Under the pieces are notes generated by a model that worked only from the letters and a program-made list of their open reading frames with translations, did no database searches and had not been told where the DNA came from. From contig NZ_SJPF01000004.1 of NCBI RefSeq assembly GCF_007859755.1, forward strand, positions 779,720 to 843,719: 64,000 nucleotides of DNA, written 5' to 3'. Position numbers and translations under genes: made by a program. The stretch is from Blastopirellula retiformator (GTDB lineage Bacteria; Planctomycetota; Planctomycetia; Pirellulales; Pirellulaceae). Below, one piece after another: positions 36,598 to 45,628 of this stretch. Each line of letters starts with the position of its first letter. Position 1 is the stretch's first letter.

Positions 36598-37323
36598 TGC
36601 CGCCAGTTCGTCGCCGGCGACATTGGTCTCGGCGACCGGCTGGGGAGCTTCTTCCGGATCGTGCAACAGCTCCAATCCGCTGAGCGACGCCTCGATGCGG
36701 CGGCGGTAATCTTCCAGCGATTCGCCGGCGATCGGATAGACCGGCTCGGCGAAGTAGCCGTTGATGCGACAGAACGGTTTCGGAATCTGCAGCCGGTCCC
36801 AAGTCTTGGTCAAGATCCAGCGTCGCTCGGGCTTGGCCACCAGGTTGACGACGGCGGCGCCGGTCTTCTGCGACAGCAACGCGACTCCCTTATGAACCCG
36901 ATTACGCGGGCCCCGCGGTCCATCGACCGCCAGGTAAGCCGGTTTGCCGCTGGAGACATGTTCCATCAGTCCGGCTAGCGCCTCGCGGCCTCCTTTGACC
37001 TGTCCGCGGGTGCGATTGGATCCCCGGATCGGCGTGACGCCCATCACCTGCAGCGTTGGTACGATAAGTTGCCCATCCAGCGATTGCGAGACCATGGCGG
37101 CGGTACCACGCTCGGCGCCCATCGCCGCGGCGACCTGATGAGCATGCAGCACCGAGTAGACGTAAGAAACGCCGGCGTCACGTAAAGCGGGACGGGGATC
37201 GTCGTGCAATCTTACCCGGCAGGTCAATCGCAGCAGCAGTACGGCCAGCGCCGCCAGGTGGGCGACGATCCAATTCAGAATTACTTTCACAGCTTCCCGC
37301 TCATTTTGCCCATCCGTTGACAT
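36595..37323 (-). CDS. DUF374 / lysophospholipid acyltransferase-like protein
   Basis: The 242-residue protein has an N-terminal hydrophobic segment (about 14-36), an LHAHQ motif in the place of the acyltransferase HxxxxD region, TPIRGSNRTRGQVKGGREAL and the DUF374 hallmark DGPRGPRNRVHKGVALLSQKTGAAVVNL. DUF374 proteins are related to LpxL-type acyltransferases; the acceptor is unknown. The ATG at 37323 is chosen over a longer frame that starts in non-coding-looking sequence. The acidic C-terminal 35 residues are probably disordered. Likely membrane-associated. Confidence 0.83.
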   Translation of the reverse strand: MSTDGQNEREAVKVILNWIVAHLAALAVLLLRLTCRVRLHDDPRPALRDAGVSYVYSVLHAHQVAAAMGAERGTAAMVSQSLDGQLIVPTLQVMGVTPIRGSNRTRGQVKGGREALAGLMEHVSSGKPAYLAVDGPRGPRNRVHKGVALLSQKTGAAVVNLVAKPERRWILTKTWDRLQIPKPFCRINGYFAEPVYPIAGESLEDYRRRIEASLSGLELLHDPEEAPQPVAETNVAGDELAA

Positions 37324-37560
37324 ACGACATCCATTTCGTAGCCAGGGAGCGGCCAGTAGATCATATCGACCGAAGTGCGGTCCCGGTCGTCCGATGACCT
37401 GGCGCAATCGCACTTCTTTGGGGCGAAACCGCAAAGCAGTCTCCCTCCCAATTCCCCACGCCAAAGGAACAAGCTAGGCAAGCGGGAAATGGAGAGGGGA
37501 GTTTACCTGCGAACGGTAGACAGGGTCAATGCGACCATCCGGCCTTTCTGATGCGCGCCC

Positions 37561-39528
37561 CTATTTAGCGGAGACCGCCGGTTTGGCCTGCCAGGCCTCG
37601 TCAAAGAAATCGGCCGCGGCCACTTTGCCCGGCGTTTTGCCGTCGGGGGGAGTGGTGATATCAATCACCGCCCAGTCGGGCAGCTGCGGGTTTTGCCGCG
37701 AGTTGCTGCTATCATCCAGCTCGCGGAAGGTCGGGCCGCTGTTGAGCACCAGGTACTTTTGCGGGTTCTGGGGATTCGGGAAAATCATCAGCGGCACATG
37801 CGTCTTGGCCGAGAACGATTGCCCGGCGATCTTGACCTCATCGGCGTTCCAGGTCAGCGGCAGTTTCGCAAGCGAGTCGCGAATCACCTGGTTGGTGCTC
37901 GGCGTTCCCCAGGCGATCAGGTGGTACTTGGCGATGTCGGCGGGCGTGATCTGATCCTCATATTTCCAGCGCGGCTTGCCGCGGAAGAGGGCCTGCCAGC
38001 GATCGTCAAAGTGGGCGATCTCAAACTCCAGCCACTGCTGCAGCTTGGCGTTGGTCGACTTCTCTCGGGGCACGACCACCAGAAACGGCTCCAAGAAGAC
38101 GTCGTCAATCGGTCCCTGCAGACCCGTCTGCTTGGCCAACGCGGCGTCGTCAGCGACCGGGCCAAGCGACCATTTGCCGTCCGACTTCACCAGCGTCAGC
38201 GGGGCGTCGTCGGCCGGGGCGTCCTCGACCTTCAATTTCTCGCCATCGATATCGACGACAAAGCCGGCCGGGATCTTTTGCAGGTGGAGCGCCAGCGCGG
38301 CGATGTTCTTGGTGCTGATCGTTACCGAATCGGGCCAGGCAACTTTGGCGTCGATGCGTGAGTCTCGCCAATGCTCGTCCAGACGGAGCGCCTCAACCCA
38401 ATGCATCCGCGGGTAGCGGAGCGTGCGGGTTTGCAGCGAGACCTCGCTCGGCGTGCGGTTCAATCCGGCGTCGCGGAACTCTTTGATCTGACCGAGCAGC
38501 GTCTTGAGCGTCTCCGGCTCGTACTTGTGCGCCGTCTTCGGGCCGATCAGGTGCAGTAACTTCTTGCCTTCGGCGGCGTACGCTTCTTCCATCACGCGGG
38601 CTGCCTGGATCTGCTTGTCGATCTCGCCGCTGTAGGCGATGACCGGCTGATTCAGCAGATTGCGGACATAGTCGGGAACGTCATAACAGCCCCACAACGT
38701 TTGCGTGTAGGAGGGCGGATAGTTGGTCGGCTTCAAGTTTTGGTAACGGGCCGTTTCAGCGAAACCGGCGCCAGGGCTGATTGCAACCCAGTCGTCCGCG
38801 TAGTGCGCTCCCAGATGCCAGGCTCCGGCGCCTCCCATCGAAAAACCCATCAACACGATCCGGTCCGCATCAATCGAGTATCGCCGCTTCACATCTTCAA
38901 TCGCGTCGAGCACGTCGATCTCGCCGGCCGACTTAAAACCGATGCACTGCCGACCAAAGGGATGCAGCGTGATCGCATCGTCGGGGGCGACATAGCCTTT
39001 GCTCTTTTCCCGATTGGCCAGGAAGTAAAGATCGGTCTCTTTGTCGCCGCGACCATGCAGCCAAACGTACAGCGGAACCGGGTTCGACCGATCGAGCTTC
39101 GCCGGAATATGCAAACCGTACGGCTGAACCGAATCGTCGATCGGGCTGCGATAGCCGCGTACGAGCAAACCACCCGCTTTCGGCCAATCCGCCTTGCCGG
39201 CTTCGATCTGCTCGATCCGCTGTTGCGCTTTGTCGAGAGCCGCTCGGGCGACATCGACATCCTTCGGCTTGTAGAACTCACCGTTGCGCAGCGCCAGCGA
39301 GACCGCCTTCAGGTAGATCTCGGCGTCGACCGCCAATGGATTGCTTTCGATCGCGGCCAGCTTCTGTTGCAATTGTTTCAGCCGCGTCGTCAGCTCCTTT
39401 TTCACCTTGCCGCCGATCTCGATCCCCGGCGGCGGCAAGAGACGTTTGATCGGCGGAATCGGGTCTTGCGCCAGACCAGCGGAGGCGATTGAAAGCAAGA
39501 GTAAGACAGACCAGGCAGAGCGAATCAT
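37561..39528 (-). CDS. Secreted alpha/beta-hydrolase (esterase/peptidase-like), 655 aa
   Basis: The ATG at 39528 gives a signal peptide (1-20). A helical region (about 40-115) precedes an alpha/beta-hydrolase domain (about 125-365) with WLHGRGD, the nucleophile elbow GFSMGG (S230), D304 in GEID and H334 in TAHKYEP, a complete triad by position. The C-terminal half (about 370-655) repeats a beta-rich unknown domain with an RYPRMHWVEAL start. Such proteins resemble planctomycete secreted esterases/peptidases of the PHB-depolymerase-like group. Substrate unknown. Confidence 0.85.
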   Translation of the reverse strand: MIRSAWSVLLLLSIASAGLAQDPIPPIKRLLPPPGIEIGGKVKKELTTRLKQLQQKLAAIESNPLAVDAEIYLKAVSLALRNGEFYKPKDVDVARAALDKAQQRIEQIEAGKADWPKAGGLLVRGYRSPIDDSVQPYGLHIPAKLDRSNPVPLYVWLHGRGDKETDLYFLANREKSKGYVAPDDAITLHPFGRQCIGFKSAGEIDVLDAIEDVKRRYSIDADRIVLMGFSMGGAGAWHLGAHYADDWVAISPGAGFAETARYQNLKPTNYPPSYTQTLWGCYDVPDYVRNLLNQPVIAYSGEIDKQIQAARVMEEAYAAEGKKLLHLIGPKTAHKYEPETLKTLLGQIKEFRDAGLNRTPSEVSLQTRTLRYPRMHWVEALRLDEHWRDSRIDAKVAWPDSVTISTKNIAALALHLQKIPAGFVVDIDGEKLKVEDAPADDAPLTLVKSDGKWSLGPVADDAALAKQTGLQGPIDDVFLEPFLVVVPREKSTNAKLQQWLEFEIAHFDDRWQALFRGKPRWKYEDQITPADIAKYHLIAWGTPSTNQVIRDSLAKLPLTWNADEVKIAGQSFSAKTHVPLMIFPNPQNPQKYLVLNSGPTFRELDDSSNSRQNPQLPDWAVIDITTPPDGKTPGKVAAADFFDEAWQAKPAVSAK

Positions 39529-39672
39529 GAGCGGCCAGCAAGGTTGGATGGGAGGAGATCGGGGAAGGGTCGCCATGCAGGCCGCAACGACCTACAAAAC
39601 ATCCCTTTATCGTAGTACAAAACCACTCGCGCTGCGATCAGGCCCCCCTTCCCCACTAGTTCTTGCTCTTGC

Positions 39673-39739
39673 GTAGGGCAGGCCGTGCCTGCCGAGGTGC
39701 ATACGCCCGCGATTCCGGCAGGCACGGCCTGCCCTACGC
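39673..39739 (+). repeat. Inverted pair of GTAG-headed REP palindromes (BIME-like)
   Basis: Perfect 23-nt arms at 39673-39695 and 39717-39739. Each arm begins (C)GTAG and continues as the palindrome GGCAGGC-CGT-GCCTGCC. The spacer is 21 nt. The plan is the same as at 601-696 but the palindrome sequence is different. It lies between the hydrolase and the following small membrane-protein gene. Confidence 0.72.
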
Positions 39740-39771
39740 GGAAAGAGCGCTGAAATCGACCAGGTAACCTG

Positions 39772-40350
39772 CTAATCGCAACTACAATCTCCGACCGGTG
39801 TCGGCGGTTCAACCAGGGTCAGCTTGGCCCGCGGGTGCGCTTGCTTGTACTCTTTAAAGAATTGCTGGAACGTCGGAAAATCTTCCGGCAAGGTAAACTT
39901 CTGCTTCCATCCCCAAGGTTGGTTCTGAACATCAATCTGCTGCCGCTCAACATAATGCAGTAAAGCGTTGAAGCGAGCCTGAGCGACCGGAGAAACCTCA
40001 GCGGACGGCTCGCCGAGAGGCGTTTCGTTAAAGTACTGCGTGGGACTTACGCCGAAGTTTTCGACCGAGGTATTAAGGGTTCCGTAGGGAGCGTAGTCGG
40101 AATAAAACTCGCTCCCCTCTTGCCCTTCGTGGTACTGCAGCACGATCACCAGGCAATGGTTATGCGGAGCCTCAAGATCTTCGTCGTGGAATTTCGAAAC
40201 ACGCAGCTGCGGATACTGCCGCGGCTCGGCCCGCAACCACGGAGCGGCGACCGAGCAGACGAGAGCGCAGACCGCGACCAAGATCAACAAACCGGTGATG
40301 CTGAACCGATGCGGAACGCGTCGCCAGAATCGTTGCAGGTGGCGTTTCAT
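39772..40350 (-). CDS. Single-pass membrane hypothetical protein, 192 aa
   Basis: A basic N-terminus and one hydrophobic segment (about 16-40; RFSITGLLILVAVCALV) resemble the start of many small planctomycete membrane proteins. The rest is soluble, rich in aromatic and acidic residues, with a C-terminal CSC pair in GDCSCD. No known domain was recognised. The start is ATG at 40350. It is on the same strand as the hydrolase gene downstream but separated by a REP pair. Confidence 0.72.
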   Translation of the reverse strand: MKRHLQRFWRRVPHRFSITGLLILVAVCALVCSVAAPWLRAEPRQYPQLRVSKFHDEDLEAPHNHCLVIVLQYHEGQEGSEFYSDYAPYGTLNTSVENFGVSPTQYFNETPLGEPSAEVSPVAQARFNALLHYVERQQIDVQNQPWGWKQKFTLPEDFPTFQQFFKEYKQAHPRAKLTLVEPPTPVGDCSCD

Positions 40351-40616
40351 GTTGCAGGACCGCGAAAGAGAGAAGCGTTGGCGCCGATTCGATCCTGGTA
40401 GTTCGTCGGCGGCCAGCCGATCTTGGGGAAAATCGCCTCGGACTTCCTACGTTGAAAGAGGTTTCGACAGGCGTCTTACCCACCGACCGCTTCACTTTCT
40501 ACCGCGCCTATCCGTGCTCTTCTCCGCGGCCTCGGTGTTCCATTCTTTTTGCGAACTGGGACCGCACTCCCTTGCTTGCGCTGCGGACTAATGTTGGATC
40601 GCCTGCGGCGGCTTGG

Positions 40617-41618
40617 CTACCTGCCGCCGAGGGCGTCTTCAAAGAGGGCGTCGCCAAATTGCTCCGCGTTGAACAGAGCGAAGTCGGCCGGGGTTTCGCC
40701 GACGCCGATGTATTTGACCGGCAGGTTGAACGTCTGGCGGATCGGCACCACAACGCCACCTTTGGCCGAGCCGTCGAGCTTGGTCAGGATGATCCCGGTG
40801 CACTGGGCCGCTTCCGAGAAACCTTGGGCCTGGCTGATGCCGTTTTGACCGGCGGTGGCGTCCAAGACCAGCAGCACTTCGTGCGGCGCTTCCGGCACCT
40901 TTTTGCCGGCGACGCGGCGAATCTTGTCGAGTTCGTTCATCAGGTTCTTCTGCGTTTGCAGACGACCGGCGGTGTCGAGGATGACGATGTCTTTGTTGTT
41001 CTGCACGGCGAAGTCGACCGCTTTAAAAGCGACGCTGGCCGGGTCGGTCCCCTGCTCTGCTTTGACGATGTCGACGCCGAGCCGATCGGCCCAGATCGAG
41101 AGCTGTTCAACGGCCGCCGCCCGGAAGGTATCGCCAGCGCCGAGCACCACGCTCTTGCCTTCCGCCTTCAGATGGCCCGCCAACTTGGCGATCGAGGTCG
41201 TCTTGCCCGATCCATTGACGCCGACCACCATCACGACGGTCGGGCCGCTTTCGGCAAAGACAATCGGCGTCTCGGGCTGCTGCATCAGCGCGACCAGTTC
41301 GTCTTTGACCGTTTGCAGCACTTCGCCCAGGTGGACGACGCGGCCGCGGTATTCGGATTTGATCTGATCGCGGATCTTACCGGCCGGACCGGCGCCCATG
41401 TCGGTGCGAACCAGGATCGCGTAGAGTTCGGTCAGAAACTCGTCATCGACCAGGCGCCCTTCCTGCTTGAAGAGGTCGCGAATGTCGGTGTTGAGCACCC
41501 GCGACGTTTTGACGAGGCCACTTTTCAGCCGCGAGAAAAAGCCTTGCGGCTGTTCCGCCGCAGGGGCTGGCTCGGCAGGTTTTTCTTCCGACTTTTTGAA
41601 CGGGTTGAATAGTCCCAT
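40617..41618 (-). CDS. ftsY: Signal recognition particle receptor FtsY
   Basis: The 333-residue protein has a short acidic A region (1-25), an N domain (FFSRLKSGLVKTS..., about 26-115) and the SRP GTPase G domain: GVNGSGKTT (133-141), AGDTFRAAAVEQL, DTAGRLQTQKNLMNEL, LVLDATAGQNG and TKLDGSAKGG. It docks ribosome-SRP complexes to the membrane. The ATG at 41618 starts the conserved MGLF-type N-terminus; a longer frame would run into a palindromic repeat. It is the last gene of the polA-coaE-rho-ribH-nusB-ftsY strand block. Confidence 0.96.
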   Translation of the reverse strand: MGLFNPFKKSEEKPAEPAPAAEQPQGFFSRLKSGLVKTSRVLNTDIRDLFKQEGRLVDDEFLTELYAILVRTDMGAGPAGKIRDQIKSEYRGRVVHLGEVLQTVKDELVALMQQPETPIVFAESGPTVVMVVGVNGSGKTTSIAKLAGHLKAEGKSVVLGAGDTFRAAAVEQLSIWADRLGVDIVKAEQGTDPASVAFKAVDFAVQNNKDIVILDTAGRLQTQKNLMNELDKIRRVAGKKVPEAPHEVLLVLDATAGQNGISQAQGFSEAAQCTGIILTKLDGSAKGGVVVPIRQTFNLPVKYIGVGETPADFALFNAEQFGDALFEDALGGR

Positions 41619-41658
41619 CGTTTCCTCGTGAGGGAAGACCTCGGTTCCAGGCATGGGG

Positions 41659-41806
41659 GCCGTCGCCACGTCTGCGTGGCAATGATTGTGGTTGGACTTT
41701 CCGTTGGACGTTGAGCCGCAACCGCTCTACCGTCTCGACTGTCATTCAAGCGCCATCATCAATTATTTGGATGACGCATTCATTGCCACGCAGACGTGGC
41801 AACGGC
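41659..41806. repeat. Inverted palindromic pair between nusB and ftsY
   Basis: Arms of 27 nt at 41659-41685 and 41780-41806 are reverse complements with only a base or two different. Each arm itself contains the palindrome TTGCCACG-TCTG-CGTGGCAA or close to it. The 94-nt spacer has no clear structure. It is BIME-like but lacks the GTAG head seen in the other pairs. Confidence 0.65.
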
Positions 41807-41821
41807 ACCCCAGCGTTCGAC

Positions 41822-42241
41822 TTAGCCGCTGGCGTTTGACTGTTTTGACTTCAGGACGCGATCGAGAATTCCGTTGACGAATTGCGGCGAGTGTTTGCTG
41901 CCGAACCGCTTCGACAGTTCGACCGCTTCGTTAATCGCCACGCGATCCGGCGTGTCGGAAAACAAGATCTCGTACGCCCCGATCCGCAGCACGTTGCGAT
42001 CGGTGACCGCCATCCGGGCCAGGCTCCAGTTGTCGGCGAAGGCTTCGATCTTAGCGTCGATCGCCTTGCGATGCAGACGAGCGCCGACCAGCAGCGAGCG
42101 GCCGAACAAGACCAGGTCTTCGTTATGTTTCAGGCGTCCGCGCAAGAATCGCTCAGAGACGCCGATGTCGGCGTCAGGGTTGAGATCCTCTTGATAGAGA
42201 ATCTGGAGAACGACTTCACGAACTCGACTTCGTTTCGACAT
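41822..42241 (-). CDS. nusB: Transcription antitermination factor NusB
   Basis: The 139-residue protein is an all-helical NusB: SKRSRVREVVLQILYQED at the start, then RMAVTDRNVLRIGAYEILF, DTPDRVAINEAVELSKRFGSKHSPQFVNGILD. NusB binds boxA RNA with NusE in rRNA antitermination. The gene starts 39 bp after the ribH stop, an arrangement (ribH-nusB) common in bacteria. Confidence 0.96.
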   Translation of the reverse strand: MSKRSRVREVVLQILYQEDLNPDADIGVSERFLRGRLKHNEDLVLFGRSLLVGARLHRKAIDAKIEAFADNWSLARMAVTDRNVLRIGAYEILFSDTPDRVAINEAVELSKRFGSKHSPQFVNGILDRVLKSKQSNASG

Positions 42242-42280
42242 AGATAGGTATGCAAGTAACGGCCCAAGGCCGGGTTGGAG

Positions 42281-42757
42281 TTATTCTTCGCGGGGAAGCT
42301 GTTTCATCAGGTGAACCATTTCGAGGGCCGCGTCGGCCGCTTCGCTTCCCTTGTTTCCGACATTACCGCCGGCCCGGTGCAGCGCCTGCTCGAGCGTGTT
42401 GACCGTCAAGACGCCAAACATCACCGGCAGTTCGCACTCTAGGGCCAATTGCCCCAGGCTGTCGCTGACCTGACTGTTGATGTACTGGTCGTGGGTCGTT
42501 TCCCCTTTGATGACCGCCCCCAGGCAGATCACCGCGTGAAACTGCCCGCTGCGGGCCATGCGGGCCGCCACCACCGGCAGTTCCCAGGCTCCGGGAACCC
42601 AGGCGACTTCGATGGCGTCGTCGGCGACTCCGCGCTCGGCCAAGGTCGCCAAGGCGCCGTCGCAGAGTTTGCCGGTAATGGTTTCATTGTAGCGAGCGAC
42701 GACGATCGCCACGCGTACGGCTTCGCCTTGCAGCTCGCCGCGGTAAGTCCGGACCAA
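42281..42757 (-). CDS. ribH: 6,7-dimethyl-8-ribityllumazine synthase
   Basis: The 158-residue protein has VARYNETIT, WVPGAWELP, CLGAVIKGETTHDQYI (catalytic H89) and GNKGSEAA, the full lumazine synthase signature. It condenses a pyrimidinedione with dihydroxybutanone phosphate to lumazine, the riboflavin precursor, in the cytoplasm. The start is TTG at 42757 with AGGA about 10 nt before it. ribF is in the window but unlinked (5525). Confidence 0.95.
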   Translation of the reverse strand: MVRTYRGELQGEAVRVAIVVARYNETITGKLCDGALATLAERGVADDAIEVAWVPGAWELPVVAARMARSGQFHAVICLGAVIKGETTHDQYINSQVSDSLGQLALECELPVMFGVLTVNTLEQALHRAGGNVGNKGSEAADAALEMVHLMKQLPREE

Positions 42758-42848
42758 AATAACGAATCCTGAAGCGGTAAATGGCTGGAAGGTTCTCTAT
42801 TGTAGAAAAAGTTGGCCGCTTGAGAGCGCCGCCCACCGTAGGCGAACG

Positions 42849-42879
42849 AAAAAACGCCCAGGAGGTTTCCTGGGCGTAA
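42849..42879 (-). terminator. Intrinsic terminator of rho
   Basis: On the minus strand ACGCCCAGGA-AACC-TCCTGGGCGT is followed by TTTTTTC. It lies about 37 bp past the rho stop and separates rho from ribH. Confidence 0.88.
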
Positions 42880-42915
42880 ACTCGTTTTGCGGGCGAAATC
42901 GCTCCATTCTATTTC

Positions 42916-44463
42916 CTACCGGTTGGTATTCATCCCCATCAGGAACTCGGCGTTCGACTTGGTCTTGGCCAATCGTCCGAGGAGGAATTCCATGGCGTCG
43001 GGCGAATTCATGTCGTTCAGCACGCGTCGCAAGATGCAAACCCGCTTATATTCTTCGGGGTCCATCAGCATCTCTTCGCGACGCGTTCCGCTGGCGTTGA
43101 TGTCGATCGCCGGCCAAACGCGGCGGTCGACCAACTTGCGATCGAGGACGATTTCCTGGTTGCCGGTCCCTTTGAACTCTTCAAAGATCACGTCATCCAT
43201 CTTGCTGCCGGTGTCGACCAAAGCGGTGGCGATGATCGTCAGCGAGCCCCCTTCTTCGACCTTACGAGCCGAACCGAGGAACCGCTTCGGCCGCTGCAGC
43301 GCGTTGGCGTCCAAACCGCCGGAGAGGAGCTTGCCCGACGAGGGGCATTCCGAGTTCCAGGCGCGAGCCAACCGCGTGATCGAATCGAGGAAGATGACGA
43401 CATCGGTCCCAAACTCGACCATCCGCTTCGCCTTTTCGATCACCATCTCCGACACTTGCACGTGTCGCGACGGCGGTTCGTCAAAGGTCGAGCTAATGAC
43501 CTCGCAGTTGGGGCCTTTGACCTGGCGTTCCATATCGGTCACTTCTTCCGGACGCTCGTCGATCAACAAGATGATCACGTATGCGTCGGGATAGTTGGCC
43601 AGGACCGCCTTCGACATTTTCTGCATTAGTACGGTTTTGCCGGCTCGCGGCGGGCTGACGATCAGGCCGCGCTGACCAAACCCGATCGGCACGATCAGGT
43701 CGATGACGCGGGTCGCCAGTTCGTCCGGATCGGACTCCATGCGGATCCGCGAGTCAGGATGCAGCGGGGTCAGGTCGTCGAACTGCACCTTGTCAGCGGC
43801 GATGTTCGGATCCTGGTAGTTGACCGCTTCGACGCGGAGTAACGCGAAATATCGTTCGTTTTCTTTGGGCGGGCGAATCTGGCCCGAGACGACGCTGCCG
43901 GTTTTCATGCCGAAGCGGCGGATCTGGCTCGGCGAGACGTAGATGTCGTCCGGGCAAGAGAGATAGTGATAGTCGGGGCTGCGCAAGAAGCCGAACCCGT
44001 CCGGCAGGATCTCAAGGGTCCCTTCGCCGTACATCAGGCCGTTCATCTTCACGCGCTCTTTGAGGATGCGGAAGATCAGCTCTTGGCGCTTGATGCCGGC
44101 CACTTCGCCCAAATTCTCCTTGCGGGCTTCTTCGATCAGTTGGGCCATCGACATCTTTTGCAGTTCGGCGATATGGATCTCGCCCTGCTTCACCTTCTCG
44201 TAGCGTTGATCGTCCGCGTCCTCCTCCTGAGGGCGGCGCGATCGACTGACCAATTGCTCGGCCAGCGACATAGGCTCAGCGTCGTCATCGACATTGTTGA
44301 GCCGACGTAACTCATTCACAGCGTCTGTTCCTTCCGACTTCGGATTACGAGCGCTCTGCTCGTGGTTATTAGTTGATTCGGGCAGGATGCCAGCCCCAAA
44401 TTTGGGCTGCCCTGATCGCGAATCATGATTCTGATTTTTTGTTCCGCTGCTTCGATGAGGCAT
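42916..44463 (-). CDS. rho: Transcription termination factor Rho
   Basis: From the ATG at 44463 the protein has 515 residues: a polar, Asn/Ser/acidic extension (1-100), the Rho N-terminal helix bundle (about 102-140), a cold-shock RNA-binding domain (about 142-215; [17 protein letters not shown]), and the ATPase with P-loop PPRAGKT (271-277), [15 protein letters not shown], and the Q/R-loop region [14 protein letters not shown] at 44319 would remove about 48 residues of the extension and is a possible alternative start. The leader is long (about 390 bp), as is usual for autoregulated rho. Confidence 0.96.
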   Translation of the reverse strand: MPHRSSGTKNQNHDSRSGQPKFGAGILPESTNNHEQSARNPKSEGTDAVNELRRLNNVDDDAEPMSLAEQLVSRSRRPQEEDADDQRYEKVKQGEIHIAELQKMSMAQLIEEARKENLGEVAGIKRQELIFRILKERVKMNGLMYGEGTLEILPDGFGFLRSPDYHYLSCPDDIYVSPSQIRRFGMKTGSVVSGQIRPPKENERYFALLRVEAVNYQDPNIAADKVQFDDLTPLHPDSRIRMESDPDELATRVIDLIVPIGFGQRGLIVSPPRAGKTVLMQKMSKAVLANYPDAYVIILLIDERPEEVTDMERQVKGPNCEVISSTFDEPPSRHVQVSEMVIEKAKRMVEFGTDVVIFLDSITRLARAWNSECPSSGKLLSGGLDANALQRPKRFLGSARKVEEGGSLTIIATALVDTGSKMDDVIFEEFKGTGNQEIVLDRKLVDRRVWPAIDINASGTRREEMLMDPEEYKRVCILRRVLNDMNSPDAMEFLLGRLAKTKSNAEFLMGMNTNR

Positions 44464-44858
44464 GGAACTGAACTCCAAGATGAGAAAAGACGAACCGGAC
44501 GACTTCCTCAAAAGGAAGCCGTGAGCGGAGTTTGGTTGCTGGGCAAAGTCCGAGCAGGAAGTGATTCGGCTCGGCATTCGCCTGGCTGGGGAGGAGACGA
44601 GTTACTTCCGTTGTAACAGATCGCCTCATCGTCGACGAGTCGAGAATCGTTGTGCTCCGTAACGCGCTAACTTGTTACCGTTTAGCGAATTAGCGATTCT
44701 TCCGACAATTGTCGATCGTAGGCGATTTGTCGCCCCCGAGCGTGATTTCAAAGTGGTTTGGTTTCCCCTAACTGGGACGTCAAGGAAGGCGTATCGGCAA
44801 GCCGCGCAAATGGACTGGATCTACTTTTACGAATAATTTTTGAACGGAAAGAAAAGCA
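44464..44858. other. Leader region of rho
   Basis: About 395 bp between coaE and rho without a convincing gene. Given the direction of transcription it holds the rho promoter and leader. Two short inverted repeats are visible (around GCGATTCTTC and GGCGATTTGTCGCC) but no terminator-like structure. No box could be assigned. Confidence 0.4.
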
Positions 44859-45479
44859 TCAGGTGGTAGGAAAAAGGACGCGATCTCGCCAATATTGTTC
44901 GACCTGAGCGTCGAGCTGCGTGAGATCGCCATCATTACGAATTATGTAATCGGATAACGCCCGCTTCTCTTCCAATTTTTCCTGGACTGCCTCTCTCGCG
45001 TTAAACTCGGCTTCACCCCACCCCCTTTGCGTGGCATACTTAAGCCGATCGGGGTAGGGCGTGTCAATAAATACGAGGTAATCGCAAATATCAGACCAGC
45101 CGGCCTTCACTAGCAGGGCGGCATCCATAATCAACGCCGGAGGCGCACCATTGGGGTCGTTAAGCGCCGAATCAATTTTCGCCTGAAGACTAGTTTTTAT
45201 GCGAGGATGTGTGATTTTTTCTAACTCAGCCAGCCGCTTATGGCTGAGATCATCACCACCAAATACTCTTGCGGCCAATCGGCGGCGGTCAACTTCCCCA
45301 TCCTCGGCAAATATTTCGCTGCCGAAGCTTTCGCGGATTTCCTGCTTCGCTGCCTCATCCTTTAGCAACTGGTGACCCATTTGGTCAGCATTGGCCACGA
45401 CCGCCCCCCGCTGGCGAAACAACTCCGCCACAGTGCTCTTGCCGCTCGCAATTCCTCCCAAGATCCCGATTATCTTCAT
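44859..45479 (-). CDS. coaE: Dephospho-CoA kinase
   Basis: The 206-residue protein has the P-loop GGIASGKST (8-16), ANADQMGHQLL, HPRI in KITHPRIK, and the LVFIDTPYPDRLKYATQRGW lid region. It phosphorylates dephospho-CoA, the last step of CoA synthesis. The polA-coaE-rho order is found in several phyla. The coding sequence is less GC-rich than its neighbours. The start is ATG at 45479. Confidence 0.95.
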   Translation of the reverse strand: MKIIGILGGIASGKSTVAELFRQRGAVVANADQMGHQLLKDEAAKQEIRESFGSEIFAEDGEVDRRRLAARVFGGDDLSHKRLAELEKITHPRIKTSLQAKIDSALNDPNGAPPALIMDAALLVKAGWSDICDYLVFIDTPYPDRLKYATQRGWGEAEFNAREAVQEKLEEKRALSDYIIRNDGDLTQLDAQVEQYWRDRVLFPTT

Positions 45480-45628
45480 CTTTGGCCTCTGGCGAATATC
45501 ACGCCGCTAACTGGACTTTGCCCTCGCTGGCGCCCAATCGCGCAGCGCCGCCGGGAGGCACATTTCTCCTTCGGCCTTCGGCTGGACACTTGTTCCGACA
45601 ATCCGCAGCACGCCACCCAAGCGAGCTA

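Noticed and set aside
40452..41612. Long plus-strand open frame of about 386 codons
   Set aside because: It lies antisense to ftsY, whose motifs are complete; the composition is that of a GC-rich mirror frame.
42281..42790. FMN riboswitch in front of ribH
   Set aside because: The upstream stretch is short and shows none of the conserved RFN-element blocks.
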